The notes under the pieces: model-generated | Database searches by the model: none | The model's input: the letters and a program-made list of their open reading frames with translations, nothing else | Told to the model about the DNA's origin: nothing | Part shown: in pieces, positions 1 through 8,141 of the stretch | How the letters are laid out: every line of letters starts with the position of its first letter | Numbering within the stretch: the first letter of the stretch is position 1 | Made by a program: the position numbers and the translations under genes | Source: CAZHJK01 sp964533275 | GTDB taxonomy: Bacteria; Bacillota; Clostridia; Eubacteriales; Garciellaceae | Direction: 5' to 3' | Length of the DNA: 18,429 nucleotides | NCBI GenBank assembly: GCA_964533275.1 | Contig: CAZHJK010000038.1 | Location: forward strand, 1 to 18,429

Positions 1-14
1 AGCTAAAGCTTTTT

Positions 15-44
15 GGAACCCCCGGTAAAACCGGGGGTTTTCTT
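15..44 (+). terminator. Rho-independent terminator (for a plus-strand gene left of the window)
   Basis: A perfect 10-bp inverted repeat (AACCCCCGGT at 17-26, ACCGGGGGTT at 30-39) with a 3-nt loop is followed on the plus strand by TTTTCTTCT. On the minus strand no T-run follows the hairpin, so it reads best as the terminator of a plus-strand gene ending before base 1. It also lies just downstream of the minus-strand T-box, which makes the layout odd. Confidence 0.6.
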
Positions 45-48
45 CTAC

Positions 49-312
49 AAAAAAAAAGTCCCTAAGCATAGCTTAGGGACGAATTAACCGTGGTACCACC
101 CTGATTATAAGATAAATCTTTAATTATAGAAAATCTTATCACTTAAATCCTTAACGCAGATATACGAAACTCCCTACTGGATTTCAGGAATTTAGCTCTA
201 AGGTGATCTAATAAAAGAATCCTATTATAATCTTTCAGCCTTGGATTATTTCTCTTTAAATATCCTTCTTTTATAGTTGTCCTCTTCATTGCAATAAATT
301 ATATGATTTAAG
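49..312 (-). promoter_or_regulatory. T-box riboswitch leader, probably tRNA-Ile responsive
   Basis: The minus strand carries the T-box core AGGGTGGTACCACGG (102 to 88). It is followed by a perfect 10-bp terminator hairpin (58-67 with 71-80, loop of 3) and a run of T (57 to 49). Upstream is a Stem I-like region: helix strands AAAAGAA and TTCTTTT, an apical segment with GGCTGAAA, and a basal CACCTT. The likely specifier codon just before A-CC is ATC (207 to 205), so isoleucine is the best guess. The variable base of the T-box TGGT end would pair with a discriminator A, which fits tRNA-Ile but also tRNA-Leu and others. By family knowledge the target would be an aminoacyl-tRNA synthetase or amino acid gene; it lies left of the window and is not seen. 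The T-box class is sure, the amino acid less so. Confidence 0.93.
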
Positions 313-316
313 TTTT

Positions 317-345
317 ATTTTAACTATAAGACCTTTGGTTGTCAA
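317..345 (-). promoter_or_regulatory. Sigma-A type promoter of the T-box leader
   Basis: On the minus strand, TTGACA (345-340) is followed by a 17-nt spacer and TAAAAT (322-317). This is a near-consensus vegetative promoter, about 10 nt ahead of the first T-box elements. It begins only about 20 bp after the ade stop codon, and no terminator hairpin is visible between ade and this promoter. Confidence 0.8.
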
Positions 346-363
346 GTTTTTAGTAGCATCAAT

Positions 364-2157
364 TTAATTAATATCAAACATAGGTAAAATTTCTTGAGAT
401 AATACATCTATCATACCTAAATCAGACATTTTAGCATTGGGAATTACAGGAAGTGCTAAGGTTGCTATTCGAAGTAAGGGGTTATCAATCTCTGTCAATC
501 CTATATCTCTTAGAGCTTGTTTCATTTTAGAAGCCTCTTTAGCTATTTCCCTACAGGGTTTATTTGACATCAAACCTCCTATGGGTAAAGCCAGATGCTC
601 AACTAGTTCACCTTCCACTGCACAGCATAATCCTCCACCAATTTTTATTAGGTCCTTAGCAGCTAAATAGGCATTTTTATAATTATCATATACAATGGTT
701 AGATTATGGCTATCATGGGATACTGTACTTCCTATAGTTCCAATATTTGTACCAAAATTCCTAACAATTCCATAACCCTTTGTATCATATCCCTTATGTC
801 TATTTATAACTATTACATATTTTAAATCTGGATCATGGGATATATCAATATAACCATTCTTAACTGGTAGTTCTTCTATTATAAAATCAGTGGTAGAAAA
901 ATTAAGTTCTCTATATTTAATTATTCTAGTCTTTATCTTTCCTTCTTTTATTGGTGCTTTTATCTTAAAATCTTCTTTCTCTAATTCCTCTACAAACATT
1001 GTGTTTCTATCTTCTATATCAAAATATTTATCTTCTAATTTAACCTTTAATTTGCCATCTTCAGCTACCAAATCCCCTTGATAAAATACGGCATTAGGAA
1101 TCATTTCTTCTAAGGAATCAACAATTATCATATCTCCAACAAAACCCGGGGCAATAGCTCCAAGATTTTTAACTCCAATTTCCTTAGCAGTATTTAATGT
1201 GGCACTTCTTATTGCATCTATGGGATTCATTCCATATTTTATAGCACTTCTAACTACATCATTCATATGTCCATCTTTTAAAATATCTTCAGGCTCTCTA
1301 TCATCTGTGCAGAGAGTTAAATATGTGAGATACCTAAAGTCTGAAATTCCCTTTACAATCGTTTCTACATTCTTAGACATAGAACTTTCCCTTGCATCCA
1401 CATACATTCCTACGCGCATTTTATCCCTTGCTTCTTGAGATGTTCTGCTCTCATGATCACTATTAGGACCTGCACAAATATATGCTGATAATTCTCTACC
1501 ACTTAGAAATGGAGCATGCCCTTGTAAAAACAAACCTCTTTTTTGAACACTTCCTATTATATCCACCATTCTCTTATCATTATTAATTACCCCAAGATAA
1601 TCCATAACCTCTGCTAAGCCTATTACCCTATTAAGGTCTAATAATCCCTTTACTTCTTTATCTGTGAAAACAGCTCCAGAATTTTCCTTACCTGGCACTG
1701 CCGGAACACAAGAGGGTGCCAATACATAATGCCTCATAGGCAGACCCTCGCTACTATCATGCATATATCTTACCCCTTCTATTCCACAAACATTTGCAAT
1801 TTCATGGGGATCAGTTACAACACTTGTAGTCCCATGGGGTAAAGCTACTTCAGTAAAATTTTTAGGAGTCATCATAGTGCTTTCAATATGTATATGTGCA
1901 TCAATAAATCCTGGAATTAAAAACTTCCCCTGGGCATCATAATATCTTTTCCCCTCTAATTCTTTTTCTTCCCTATGTAGATTATCAGGGTCGCATTGTA
2001 TATGTGCTATAAATCCATCATATACTCCAACATCACCCTTGTATATTTCTCCTGTAAAAACATTTACAATTTGAGCATTAAGGATAACTAAATCACAAGG
2101 CCTTTTACCCATTGCTGCTTCTATCAATTCTTGCTTATCTCTTGGGTGAATTTCCAT
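364..2157 (-). CDS. ade: Adenine deaminase
   Basis: The 597-residue product belongs to the bacterial Ade branch of the amidohydrolase superfamily. By family it converts adenine and water to hypoxanthine and ammonia in the cytoplasm, with a metal centre. The sequence shows the N-terminal start of the composite domain, the metal ligand motif HIH near residues 88-90 (IPGFIDAHIHIES), the downstream GHAPFLSG and SDHES segments, and the CTDDREP segment carrying a catalytic aspartate. The C-terminal part ends with the GLCCAVEGELVEHLALPIGG stretch typical of the family. Length is normal. The ATG start is preceded by AAGGAGAGAAATAA. It lies 245 bp downstream of a purine permease on the same strand, which supports a role in purine salvage. 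A terminator in that gap suggests separate or attenuated expression. Confidence 0.96.
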   Translation of the reverse strand: MEIHPRDKQELIEAAMGKRPCDLVILNAQIVNVFTGEIYKGDVGVYDGFIAHIQCDPDNLHREEKELEGKRYYDAQGKFLIPGFIDAHIHIESTMMTPKNFTEVALPHGTTSVVTDPHEIANVCGIEGVRYMHDSSEGLPMRHYVLAPSCVPAVPGKENSGAVFTDKEVKGLLDLNRVIGLAEVMDYLGVINNDKRMVDIIGSVQKRGLFLQGHAPFLSGRELSAYICAGPNSDHESRTSQEARDKMRVGMYVDARESSMSKNVETIVKGISDFRYLTYLTLCTDDREPEDILKDGHMNDVVRSAIKYGMNPIDAIRSATLNTAKEIGVKNLGAIAPGFVGDMIIVDSLEEMIPNAVFYQGDLVAEDGKLKVKLEDKYFDIEDRNTMFVEELEKEDFKIKAPIKEGKIKTRIIKYRELNFSTTDFIIEELPVKNGYIDISHDPDLKYVIVINRHKGYDTKGYGIVRNFGTNIGTIGSTVSHDSHNLTIVYDNYKNAYLAAKDLIKIGGGLCCAVEGELVEHLALPIGGLMSNKPCREIAKEASKMKQALRDIGLTEIDNPLLRIATLALPVIPNAKMSDLGMIDVLSQEILPMFDIN

Positions 2158-2277
2158 TTATTTCTCTCCTTATCTTAATAGTAGTTGTATTTATTATTAC
2201 ATTATATCCTAGTTATAAGTCATAAACATCTTAATTCTATATTATCCTATTCTATGTTGAAATACTTAATAGCAGAT

Positions 2278-2308
2278 AAAAATCAAGATGGAACATAGGC
2301 TCCATCTT
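2278..2308 (-). terminator. Intrinsic terminator between the permease and ade
   Basis: On the minus strand an 8-bp stem AAGATGGA/TCCATCTT (2308-2301 with 2292-2285) encloses an 8-nt loop and is followed by GATTTTTAT. It would end, or partly attenuate, permease transcripts before ade. Confidence 0.65.
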
Positions 2309-2402
2309 AAAGATATTTATTACTATAGAATATATATTAATTCGACAGGGATATTACCCTTGAAACCTTATTTTATATTATAAAGAAGTAGGACTTTCTT
2401 TT

Positions 2403-3698
2403 CTATACTATAAAATAGAAAATCAATGGAATACATAATAAAATTATTCCCCAATGTAAATCTTTAAATCTACCTGTTACAATTTTAGTAAAAGCGTAAG
2501 AAATTATTCCAATACTGATACCATTAGAGATACTTGATGTATAAGCTGTAAAAATTATAGTTGCAAAAGCTGGGAAAGCTTCAGTAAAGTCTCCATATTC
2601 AATATCCTTCAAACCCGACAACATCAACAATCCAATTATTATTAATGCTGGAGCTGTTGCCACTCCAGGAATCATCATGGCAATAGGCGTAAATAATAAT
2701 GTCAATAAAAAACATATAGCTGTAAATACACTGGTTAAACCTGTTCTTCCTCCCTCTTCAACCCCGGCAGCTGATTCTATATAGGTTGTAACAACTGTAG
2801 ATCCTAATAATGCTCCAACAACTGTTGCAATAGCATCTACCAAGAAAGGTTTTTCTATATGGGGAAGATTACCCTTTTCATCTAATAGCCCCGCTTTTGA
2901 TGAAACACCTAAAAGAGTTCCTAAGGTAGAGAAGAAGTCCCCTACAAAAAAAGTAAACATCAATGGGAAAAGACTTAGTTTTAAAATACTAAGCACCTCT
3001 AATTTAAAAGCAATAGGCTCAATAGAAGGTGGCAAAGACATGACACTATCAGGAACCGTGGTAATTCCCATTGGTATACCTATAATGGTAGTTACAAGCA
3101 TAGCCAATAACAATCCACCTTTAACTTTATTAGCCATCAATATCACAGTTATTGCCAAACCAATCAAACCTAATTGAGTAGTAGCTTCACCTAAATTTCC
3201 TATACTTATATTGCCCTCTGTTATTTGCATAAAATTAGCACTTTTAAAACCTATTAATACAATATAAAAACCTACAGCTGAGCCAATAGCAATCTTAACA
3301 TTTTTAGGTATAAGCTTAACTATTACTTCTCTTAATCCTAACATGGTAAGCAATAGAAAGATTATTCCCGAAACAAATACCATACCTATTCCTTCTTGCC
3401 AGGTTACTAAGCCTCCAGCTACTAATGTAAAAGCAAAGAAAGCATTACTTCCCATAGCAGGTGCTAGTGCAAAGGGTAAATTTGTGTATAAACCCATAGC
3501 TAAAGTAAATACTCCTGCTAATAAAGCTGTAACAGTTGTAACTGCTCCTCCATCCATACCTGCTGCTTCCATTAGGGATGTTTGTACGATTATTATATAT
3601 GCCATTGTCATAAATGTTGTTATTCCTGCTGTTGCCTCTGTTTTAATATCCGTACTATGAGATTTCAGTTGAAATATTTTTTCCAATGATGCTTGCAT
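2403..3698 (-). CDS. NCS2-family purine permease (AzgA/PbuG type)
   Basis: The 431-residue polytopic membrane protein matches the AzgA/PbuG clade of the nucleobase:cation symporter-2 family, whose characterised members import adenine, guanine and hypoxanthine. Family landmarks visible are the N-terminal ATAGITTFMTMAYIIIVQ, the ALAPAMGSNAFFAF segment around residues 78-92, the middle FFVGDFFSTLGTLLGVS stretch, and STVVTTYIESAAGVEEGGRT, which forms part of the substrate-binding region in this family. The ATG start has a strong GGGGG-containing ribosome site (ACAGGGGGCAAAATA). The adenine deaminase gene immediately downstream suggests adenine or hypoxanthine as substrate, but the exact base cannot be assigned from sequence alone. 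Confidence 0.93.
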   Translation of the reverse strand: MQASLEKIFQLKSHSTDIKTEATAGITTFMTMAYIIIVQTSLMEAAGMDGGAVTTVTALLAGVFTLAMGLYTNLPFALAPAMGSNAFFAFTLVAGGLVTWQEGIGMVFVSGIIFLLLTMLGLREVIVKLIPKNVKIAIGSAVGFYIVLIGFKSANFMQITEGNISIGNLGEATTQLGLIGLAITVILMANKVKGGLLLAMLVTTIIGIPMGITTVPDSVMSLPPSIEPIAFKLEVLSILKLSLFPLMFTFFVGDFFSTLGTLLGVSSKAGLLDEKGNLPHIEKPFLVDAIATVVGALLGSTVVTTYIESAAGVEEGGRTGLTSVFTAICFLLTLLFTPIAMMIPGVATAPALIIIGLLMLSGLKDIEYGDFTEAFPAFATIIFTAYTSSISNGISIGIISYAFTKIVTGRFKDLHWGIILLCIPLIFYFIV

Positions 3699-3740
3699 TA
3701 TTTTGCCCCCTGTTTTGTCTAATTTTTAAGTACATTGTAT

Positions 3741-3769
3741 ATATTAATACCTTTAGGCAAAAAATGCAA
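3741..3769 (-). promoter_or_regulatory. Probable promoter of the purine permease
   Basis: On the minus strand, TTGCAT (3769-3764), a 17-nt spacer and TAATAT (3746-3741) lie about 40 bp before the permease ATG. The match is good but not perfect. Confidence 0.55.
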
Positions 3770-3789
3770 CTATTTTCGACAAATTTATT

Positions 3790-3877
3790 AGAACATTCGT
3801 GTTTTACTATTAATTTTGATTCTGCATAAGAAAATATACAGTAAATTACTGTAATAACACGAACATTATTAATAATG
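3790..3877. promoter_or_regulatory. Symmetry-rich operator region upstream of the purine permease (PurR-box-like)
   Basis: Two 8-bp elements in opposite orientation, TTCGTGTT (3796-3803) and AACACGAA (3856-3863), flank a perfect inverted repeat ACAGTAA-A-TTACTGT (3838-3852). A 14-bp palindrome CATTATTAATAATG follows (3864-3877). The string AACACGAACATTA resembles the PurR box of Bacillus purine operons, but the orientation and spacing differ from that model. The block lies just upstream of the proposed permease promoter. This whole 309-bp intergenic region (3699-4007) shows no gene, and I see no purine riboswitch core in it. Confidence 0.4.
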
Positions 3878-3981
3878 GAACCTGCCAATTATTTGATTGA
3901 TTTTGAAAATATATTGCCACTTTCATATTTCCTGCACTTATATTTGTATCATGATTAGCCCTATTATACATACACTTTAAG

Positions 3982-4013
3982 ATATAAAATAAATGACGGG
4001 GTTTCCGTCATTT
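3982..4013 (-). terminator. Terminator of the lipoprotein gene
   Basis: A 9-bp stem AAATGACGG/CCGTCATTT (3991-3999 with 4005-4013) with a 5-nt loop is followed on the minus strand by ATTTTATA. The hairpin overlaps the TGA stop codon of the gene it terminates. Confidence 0.75.
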
Positions 4014-4913
4014 AAGCTCTTCCTTCAAGGTTTCTACATTTTTTATAACTATATCTCTTTTTATCTCTAATAGATTTAAATTCTCCTCTACAATTGCCTT
4101 TTCTAAGTCTTCAATTGAAAGTGTTAACTTTTCTATTAGTGGTTTTTGTTCCTCTTTAATATCAGCTCTTTGCCTTAATGTACTAATGTGGGTTTCCCCT
4201 TGCTTTGCCTTTTCTCCTGCTTCAGTCCAATTATTTTCCTTAGCATCCATATAAGATTGTCTAGCCATGTATTCAATCTTTCCTAATACCCCTTCAACAT
4301 TTCCCTTATAAAAATCCATAAAGTTAGAAAGTGATAAAATAATATTATTTGCTTCTATTAATACTTTATCCTTATCCTGTTCCTCAATATATGAAGTTAG
4401 GTTGTTTAGTGCATTTTCCATCTGGTCTATTTTGCCTGTGTCTGCTCCATCCTTCAGTGCAGTTGATTCATATTCATTCCAAGATTCATGAATAGATTTC
4501 AATTCATCTTCGGATGATTCCCATTTCTCTAATACCTGAGCATCCTTTTCCTTTTGTATTATTTCCTGTTCTTCTTCAGGGCTTAACTGTTGTGCAAATG
4601 ATTGTTGAGCACCATCCTGTTGACCTTCTTCTTGGGACTGTCCTTCTTCTTCCTGACCTTGCCCTCCCTGTTGCTGGCCTTCTTGGGGCTTTATATCCTC
4701 AGGCTTTAGTTCTATTACATCATCTATTCCCTCAATATTTTCTATTAAATTATGAATACTTTCATCCATAGTTGTTAAGGCAGGTGGTATCTTTTCCTTT
4801 TCATCTGGTTTTGGCTCTGGTCGTTCTTGACCGCCACCTCCACATCCTACTATACTACCAAAGACAAAAAACAGTATTAACATTAAATATATGAATTTAA
4901 ATTTTCTCACCAT
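4008..4913 (-). CDS. Lipoprotein with Gln/Glu/Gly-rich linker and helical C-terminal domain
   Basis: The 301-residue product has a lysine-containing N-terminus, a hydrophobic segment (about residues 8-20) and a lipobox ending IVGC at Cys24, so it is predicted to be a lipid-anchored exported protein. A tether of GGGG and a Pro/Glu/Lys stretch follows, then a low-complexity Q/E/G-rich linker (about residues 77-110). The remaining residues, about 115-301, look almost entirely alpha-helical and acidic, with heptad-like leucines. I do not recognise a named family. ATG follows GAGAAGGTGAT. The gene starts 31 bp after the PPOX gene, so both are probably on one transcript, and its own terminator overlaps the stop. 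Function unknown. Confidence 0.85.
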   Translation of the reverse strand: MVRKFKFIYLMLILFFVFGSIVGCGGGGQERPEPKPDEKEKIPPALTTMDESIHNLIENIEGIDDVIELKPEDIKPQEGQQQGGQGQEEEGQSQEEGQQDGAQQSFAQQLSPEEEQEIIQKEKDAQVLEKWESSEDELKSIHESWNEYESTALKDGADTGKIDQMENALNNLTSYIEEQDKDKVLIEANNIILSLSNFMDFYKGNVEGVLGKIEYMARQSYMDAKENNWTEAGEKAKQGETHISTLRQRADIKEEQKPLIEKLTLSIEDLEKAIVEENLNLLEIKRDIVIKNVETLKEELK

Positions 4914-4944
4914 ATCACCTTCTCTCTTATACTCCCTTGAAAAC

Positions 4945-5439
4945 CTACAATAATACGGGCATATGCTCTTCTCTAATATCCACTAATTTATCCTGAATAT
5001 TTAGCACTTGTTTAATTCTTTCACCCTTATCAATGGAATCTAAATATATAATTTCTTCTGGTATTATCTTAATGACCTGCAATTTCTCCTCTTCCAATAA
5101 ATGGGCATGGGAAATATATTTCTTAGCTTCTTCTATAAGTCCCTTGTACTCTAGACTAGTACTTGCCCTTCCAAAAATCTGTACACCCTTTATTTTTCGA
5201 TAGTCAATATACTCTGTATTTACTAATAGGCATATAGTTGGATTTCTTTCAATAGCTTTAAATTTTTGACCCCCTGCTGATGGAATATATATATCTAAAC
5301 CTTCACCCATATAGTATTGTACAGGGCTACTTCTGGGTACATTATTTAGACAAGTTGCTAGAGAGGCGCTTTTATGCTCCTTTAAAAATTCCTTTATATG
5401 ATTTTCTAATTGTTCATAGGGCATTTTATTCTCTTGCAT
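4945..5439 (-). CDS. Pyridoxamine 5'-phosphate oxidase-like (FMN split-barrel) protein
   Basis: The 164-residue protein resembles the PPOX / flavin split-barrel superfamily, small proteins that usually bind FMN, F420 or haem and act as oxidoreductases. Supporting segments are the opening helix plus SASLATCLNNVPRSSPVQYY, the strand IYIPSAGGQKFKAIERNPTICLLV (family pattern: a Lys/Arg-containing turn, then N-P and a hydrophobic strand), and VQIFGRAS, the expected next barrel strand. Cofactor and substrate are not determinable. The start ATG has AAAGGAGTGACAGAAT upstream. It is probably cotranscribed with the lipoprotein 31 bp downstream, which says little about its role. Confidence 0.8.
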   Translation of the reverse strand: MQENKMPYEQLENHIKEFLKEHKSASLATCLNNVPRSSPVQYYMGEGLDIYIPSAGGQKFKAIERNPTICLLVNTEYIDYRKIKGVQIFGRASTSLEYKGLIEEAKKYISHAHLLEEEKLQVIKIIPEEIIYLDSIDKGERIKQVLNIQDKLVDIREEHMPVLL

Positions 5440-5522
5440 ATTCTGTCACTCCTTTTTTTATTTCTATGTTCTTATTTTTCTATATTACTTGTGAAACTAT
5501 GCAAGAAAAAAATAATAAAATT

Positions 5523-5556
5523 TTTAAATAAAAAAGAGCCTCTATATAAAGAAGCT
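5523..5556 (-). terminator. Terminator of the EcsC-family gene
   Basis: On the minus strand AGCTTC (5556-5551) can pair with GAGGCT (5542-5537, one G-U pair) around an 8-nt loop. It is followed by CTTTTTTATTT. This is about 55 bp after the EcsC-family stop. Confidence 0.6.
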
Positions 5557-5608
5557 GATTAGTAATTACCATTTTTCTATTCTTTATTAATCATGAATGC
5601 AGTGCTCA

Positions 5609-6430
5609 TTAATCTCTATCCTTTGCCTTCCCAAGTAAATATCGCTTTTTATACTTTATACCTGCATATCTTCCTACTTTTTTAATAATATTAAAATTTG
5701 CTACCCCACCTACTGCTCCGACAATCGGTATCCCTTGAATAAACTTAGTCGTTAACATCGCCTCGGATAAAATACTCGAAGTAACCCTCATCTGTTCTTC
5801 TAAATCTATTTCGGTATAAATATTTTTATCTATATTCTTTCCTAGTCTATCAATTTGTCTATTAAAATCCTTCTGCTCCTCACCCTTTGAAAGAGCTCCC
5901 CCAATTAATAAAAGTATATAATACTTTTCTTTAGGTTCATTATAGTCATACCCATAGCCTAGAGCTATCTCATAAATATTCTTCATCATTACTGAAATAA
6001 ATAGAGGAATATCTGGCAAACCAATGCCTAGGGCTCCAAGTATCCCACCCTCTAGGACTGAAATACCTGTATTCATTAATTTTGATTGTTTTGCTTGCTT
6101 ATCTAACCTTCTAATGTGTTTATTGCTTAATTTTTTGTTATCGATATTTCTATCTATCCTATGATTATTTAAGTCATAATCAAATTGAAGCTTATCCTTC
6201 TTATAGGTTTTTTCAATGTATTTATGTCCCTTTTCAAAAACAAGCTTAAATCCCTTGAAAAAAGCTGCTTCTAGTGTGGTTTTTAACTTTTCTGGTATTT
6301 TCCCTTGGATTTTCTCCATTACAGGATCAGTTTTGGATTTTAAATAGGTATTTTCCTTCCTATTTAACACTCTATTTTCTTGTTTGTCTAGACGCTTTAA
6401 TTGTTTTTTTAATATACGATTGTGATCCAT
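5609..6430 (-). CDS. EcsC-family protein
   Basis: The 273-residue protein carries the EcsC family signature. The N-terminal 110 residues are very lysine-rich and helical. A hydrophobic glycine-rich segment follows, ISVLEGGILGALGIGLPDIP (about 123-142), with the invariant-looking G-x-PD-x-P. The C-terminal motif is GIPIVGAVGGVANF (233-246), then a basic tail GRYAGIKYKKRYL. EcsC in Bacillus is encoded with the EcsAB ABC transporter, but no such transporter is here and the family's biochemical role is unknown; it may associate with the membrane through the glycine-rich segments. Start ATG follows GAGGAGTGTAAAAA. It appears to be a single-gene unit with its own terminator. Confidence 0.85.
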   Translation of the reverse strand: MDHNRILKKQLKRLDKQENRVLNRKENTYLKSKTDPVMEKIQGKIPEKLKTTLEAAFFKGFKLVFEKGHKYIEKTYKKDKLQFDYDLNNHRIDRNIDNKKLSNKHIRRLDKQAKQSKLMNTGISVLEGGILGALGIGLPDIPLFISVMMKNIYEIALGYGYDYNEPKEKYYILLLIGGALSKGEEQKDFNRQIDRLGKNIDKNIYTEIDLEEQMRVTSSILSEAMLTTKFIQGIPIVGAVGGVANFNIIKKVGRYAGIKYKKRYLLGKAKDRD

Positions 6431-6536
6431 TTTTTACACTCCTCTAAATGGCAGAAACTCTACACTATTTATAATTATACTATTTTTTTATGCCTTCTAT
6501 TCATCTTATGTTATTTTTAGATAATAATAAATTCAA

Positions 6537-7301
6537 TTATATTTCCTCTTCACTTACTTTAAGATCAAAACCCTGTTTCCGAATAAAGTTTAGTATTTCC
6601 TGCCTTTTAGGTAATGAATTTTCAAACCTAGTAACAACCTGGTCACTAAAACAATCCACCCGTCTATTGGCATTTCTTAAATCATAATATGTACGCATCT
6701 CCTTGTCGTAATCCTCTATTTTTTCTAAATAACTTTCAAAAGATGTATAGGTATTTTCAAATAATCGAAGTTCCATGCTCATCCTGGGTTTAAGCTGTGG
6801 ACTTTGATTGGGATATCCGATGCCAAGTCCTACAACCGGGAAGGTTAATTCCGGAAGATTCAGGATATCACATATTTTAGCAGGATCATTTAATATGCTA
6901 CCAAAGTATACGGTTCCCAAGTCTATAGCTTCCGCTGCATTTACAACATTTTGAGCTGTAATACAAGCATCTGTGAATGCTGAGAAAAAACTATCCATCG
7001 TCATTGCACTTTTTCCAAAATAATTCTTCTCCTGTGCTATCCTCCAATTCCTATATAAATCAACAATAAAAATTAGTAGTTCAGGTGCTCTTGCAACATA
7101 ATCCTGCTCACAAACCTTGGAGATTTCCCTTTTTATTTCCGGATCCGTTACTCGTATAACGGAACATGCTTGCATTCCTGTAGAGCTAGCTGTACGCCTT
7201 GCAACCTCTAATAATTGTTCTAAAATTTCAGTAGGTATAGCCTCATCTTTGAACTCTCGGATTGTTCGATGTTCTAATTGTCTTTTAACCATTGCATTCA
7301 T
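6537..7301 (-). CDS. Nitroreductase-family NAD(P)H-dependent flavin oxidoreductase
   Basis: The 254-residue protein fits the NfsA/NfrA-like branch of the nitroreductase family: FMN-dependent enzymes that reduce flavins, quinones or nitro compounds with NAD(P)H. The opening HRTIREFKDEAIP with its two arginines is the classic FMN-phosphate-contacting start. ASSTGMQACSVIRV follows, then the dimer-core helix SFFSAFTDACITAQNVVNAAEAIDLGTVYFG and PVVGLGIGYPNQSPQLKPR, all in family order. The length and C-terminal extension (residues about 185-254) are usual for the NfsA group. The ATG at 7301 is placed 8-9 nt after AGGGAGGG, so it is preferred over the ATG three codons in. No cotranscribed partner is evident. 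Confidence 0.9.
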   Translation of the reverse strand: MNAMVKRQLEHRTIREFKDEAIPTEILEQLLEVARRTASSTGMQACSVIRVTDPEIKREISKVCEQDYVARAPELLIFIVDLYRNWRIAQEKNYFGKSAMTMDSFFSAFTDACITAQNVVNAAEAIDLGTVYFGSILNDPAKICDILNLPELTFPVVGLGIGYPNQSPQLKPRMSMELRLFENTYTSFESYLEKIEDYDKEMRTYYDLRNANRRVDCFSDQVVTRFENSLPKRQEILNFIRKQGFDLKVSEEEI

Positions 7302-7401
7302 TGCTTAATCCCTCCCTTAATCACCATAAAATTTACACTCATGGATGAACATTTATATTTCCATAGTTATTTAATTTTTACCTTTATATGTATTATTTAA
7401 A

Positions 7402-7438
7402 CAAAAATTAGGGATATCCTTCTTATAAAGATTCCCCT
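7402..7438 (-). terminator. Imperfect terminator hairpin downstream of tag
   Basis: On the minus strand AGGGGAATCTT (7438-7428) can pair, with an internal mismatch and a G-U pair, with GAAGGATATCCCT (7422-7410). AATTTTTG follows. It sits about 75 bp past the tag stop codon. Confidence 0.5.
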
Positions 7439-7513
7439 AGTTAGAATAGTGCTCTTTAAATTTTATAGAGAAACCTTCTATCTTTCCTTTGGGTTTCTAA
7501 AGAATTAATATCG

Positions 7514-8065
7514 CTAATTATACCTAAAACAGGTTGTTATGTGATCATTTATTAGACCAACAGCCTGCATATGAGAATATATAATAGTTGGTCCTAAAAA
7601 CTTAAATCCTTTTTTCTTTAAATCCTTACTTATAGTGGTTGATAGCTCTGTATTACCAGGTATCTGTTCAATATCCTCCCAATGATTGATTATAGGCTTA
7701 CCATCTACAAAGGACCATAAATAATTATCAAAGCTTCCCCATTGTTTTTTAATTTCTAGAAATTTTTTTGCATTATTTATAGAGGCTTCTATTTTTCTTT
7801 TATTTCTAATTATCCCTGGGTTATTTAATAATTGTGCTATTTTTTGCTCGTCGTATAATGCAACCTTTTCAGCATCGAATCCATCATATGCTTCTCTATA
7901 ATTCTCTCTCTTTTTTAAAATGGTTAACCAGCTTAAACCAGCTTGAGCAGATTCTAAGACCAAAAACTCAAAATGTTTTTTATCCTCATGGACAGGTACT
8001 CCCCACTCTTCATCATGATATTTTATATATAATTCATTCCCTAAACACCATGGACATCGTTTCAT
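7514..8065 (-). CDS. tag: DNA-3-methyladenine glycosylase I
   Basis: The 183-residue protein is a TagI-type base excision repair enzyme that removes 3-methyladenine from alkylated DNA. It opens MKRCPWC and carries YHDEEWG, the classic Tag start. The expected zinc ligands are all present: Cys4, His17, and His175 and Cys179 in the C-terminal NDHITTC, the same positions as in the E. coli enzyme. Other family blocks are FEFLVLESAQAGLSW (the Glu in this helix is the proposed catalytic or base-recognition residue) and FKFLGPTIIYSHMQAVGLIND. Length is typical. ATG follows GGAGGAATAAA. The MBL-fold hydrolase gene ends 76 bp upstream on the same strand, so read-through is possible. Confidence 0.96.
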   Translation of the reverse strand: MKRCPWCLGNELYIKYHDEEWGVPVHEDKKHFEFLVLESAQAGLSWLTILKKRENYREAYDGFDAEKVALYDEQKIAQLLNNPGIIRNKRKIEASINNAKKFLEIKKQWGSFDNYLWSFVDGKPIINHWEDIEQIPGNTELSTTISKDLKKKGFKFLGPTIIYSHMQAVGLINDHITTCFRYN

Positions 8066-8141
8066 TTTATTCCTCCGTAAAAAACCTTATATTAACATAA
8101 CTAACCTTTATAGATCATTATTAAATCTTTTAAATTCCCTC

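Noticed and set aside
3655..3888. 77-codon minus-strand open frame overlapping the permease start
   Set aside because: It covers the promoter and operator region of the permease, lacks a ribosome site and resembles no protein.
3699..4007. Purine riboswitch upstream of the purine permease
   Set aside because: The expected three-way junction core with its conserved loops was looked for on the minus strand and is not present.
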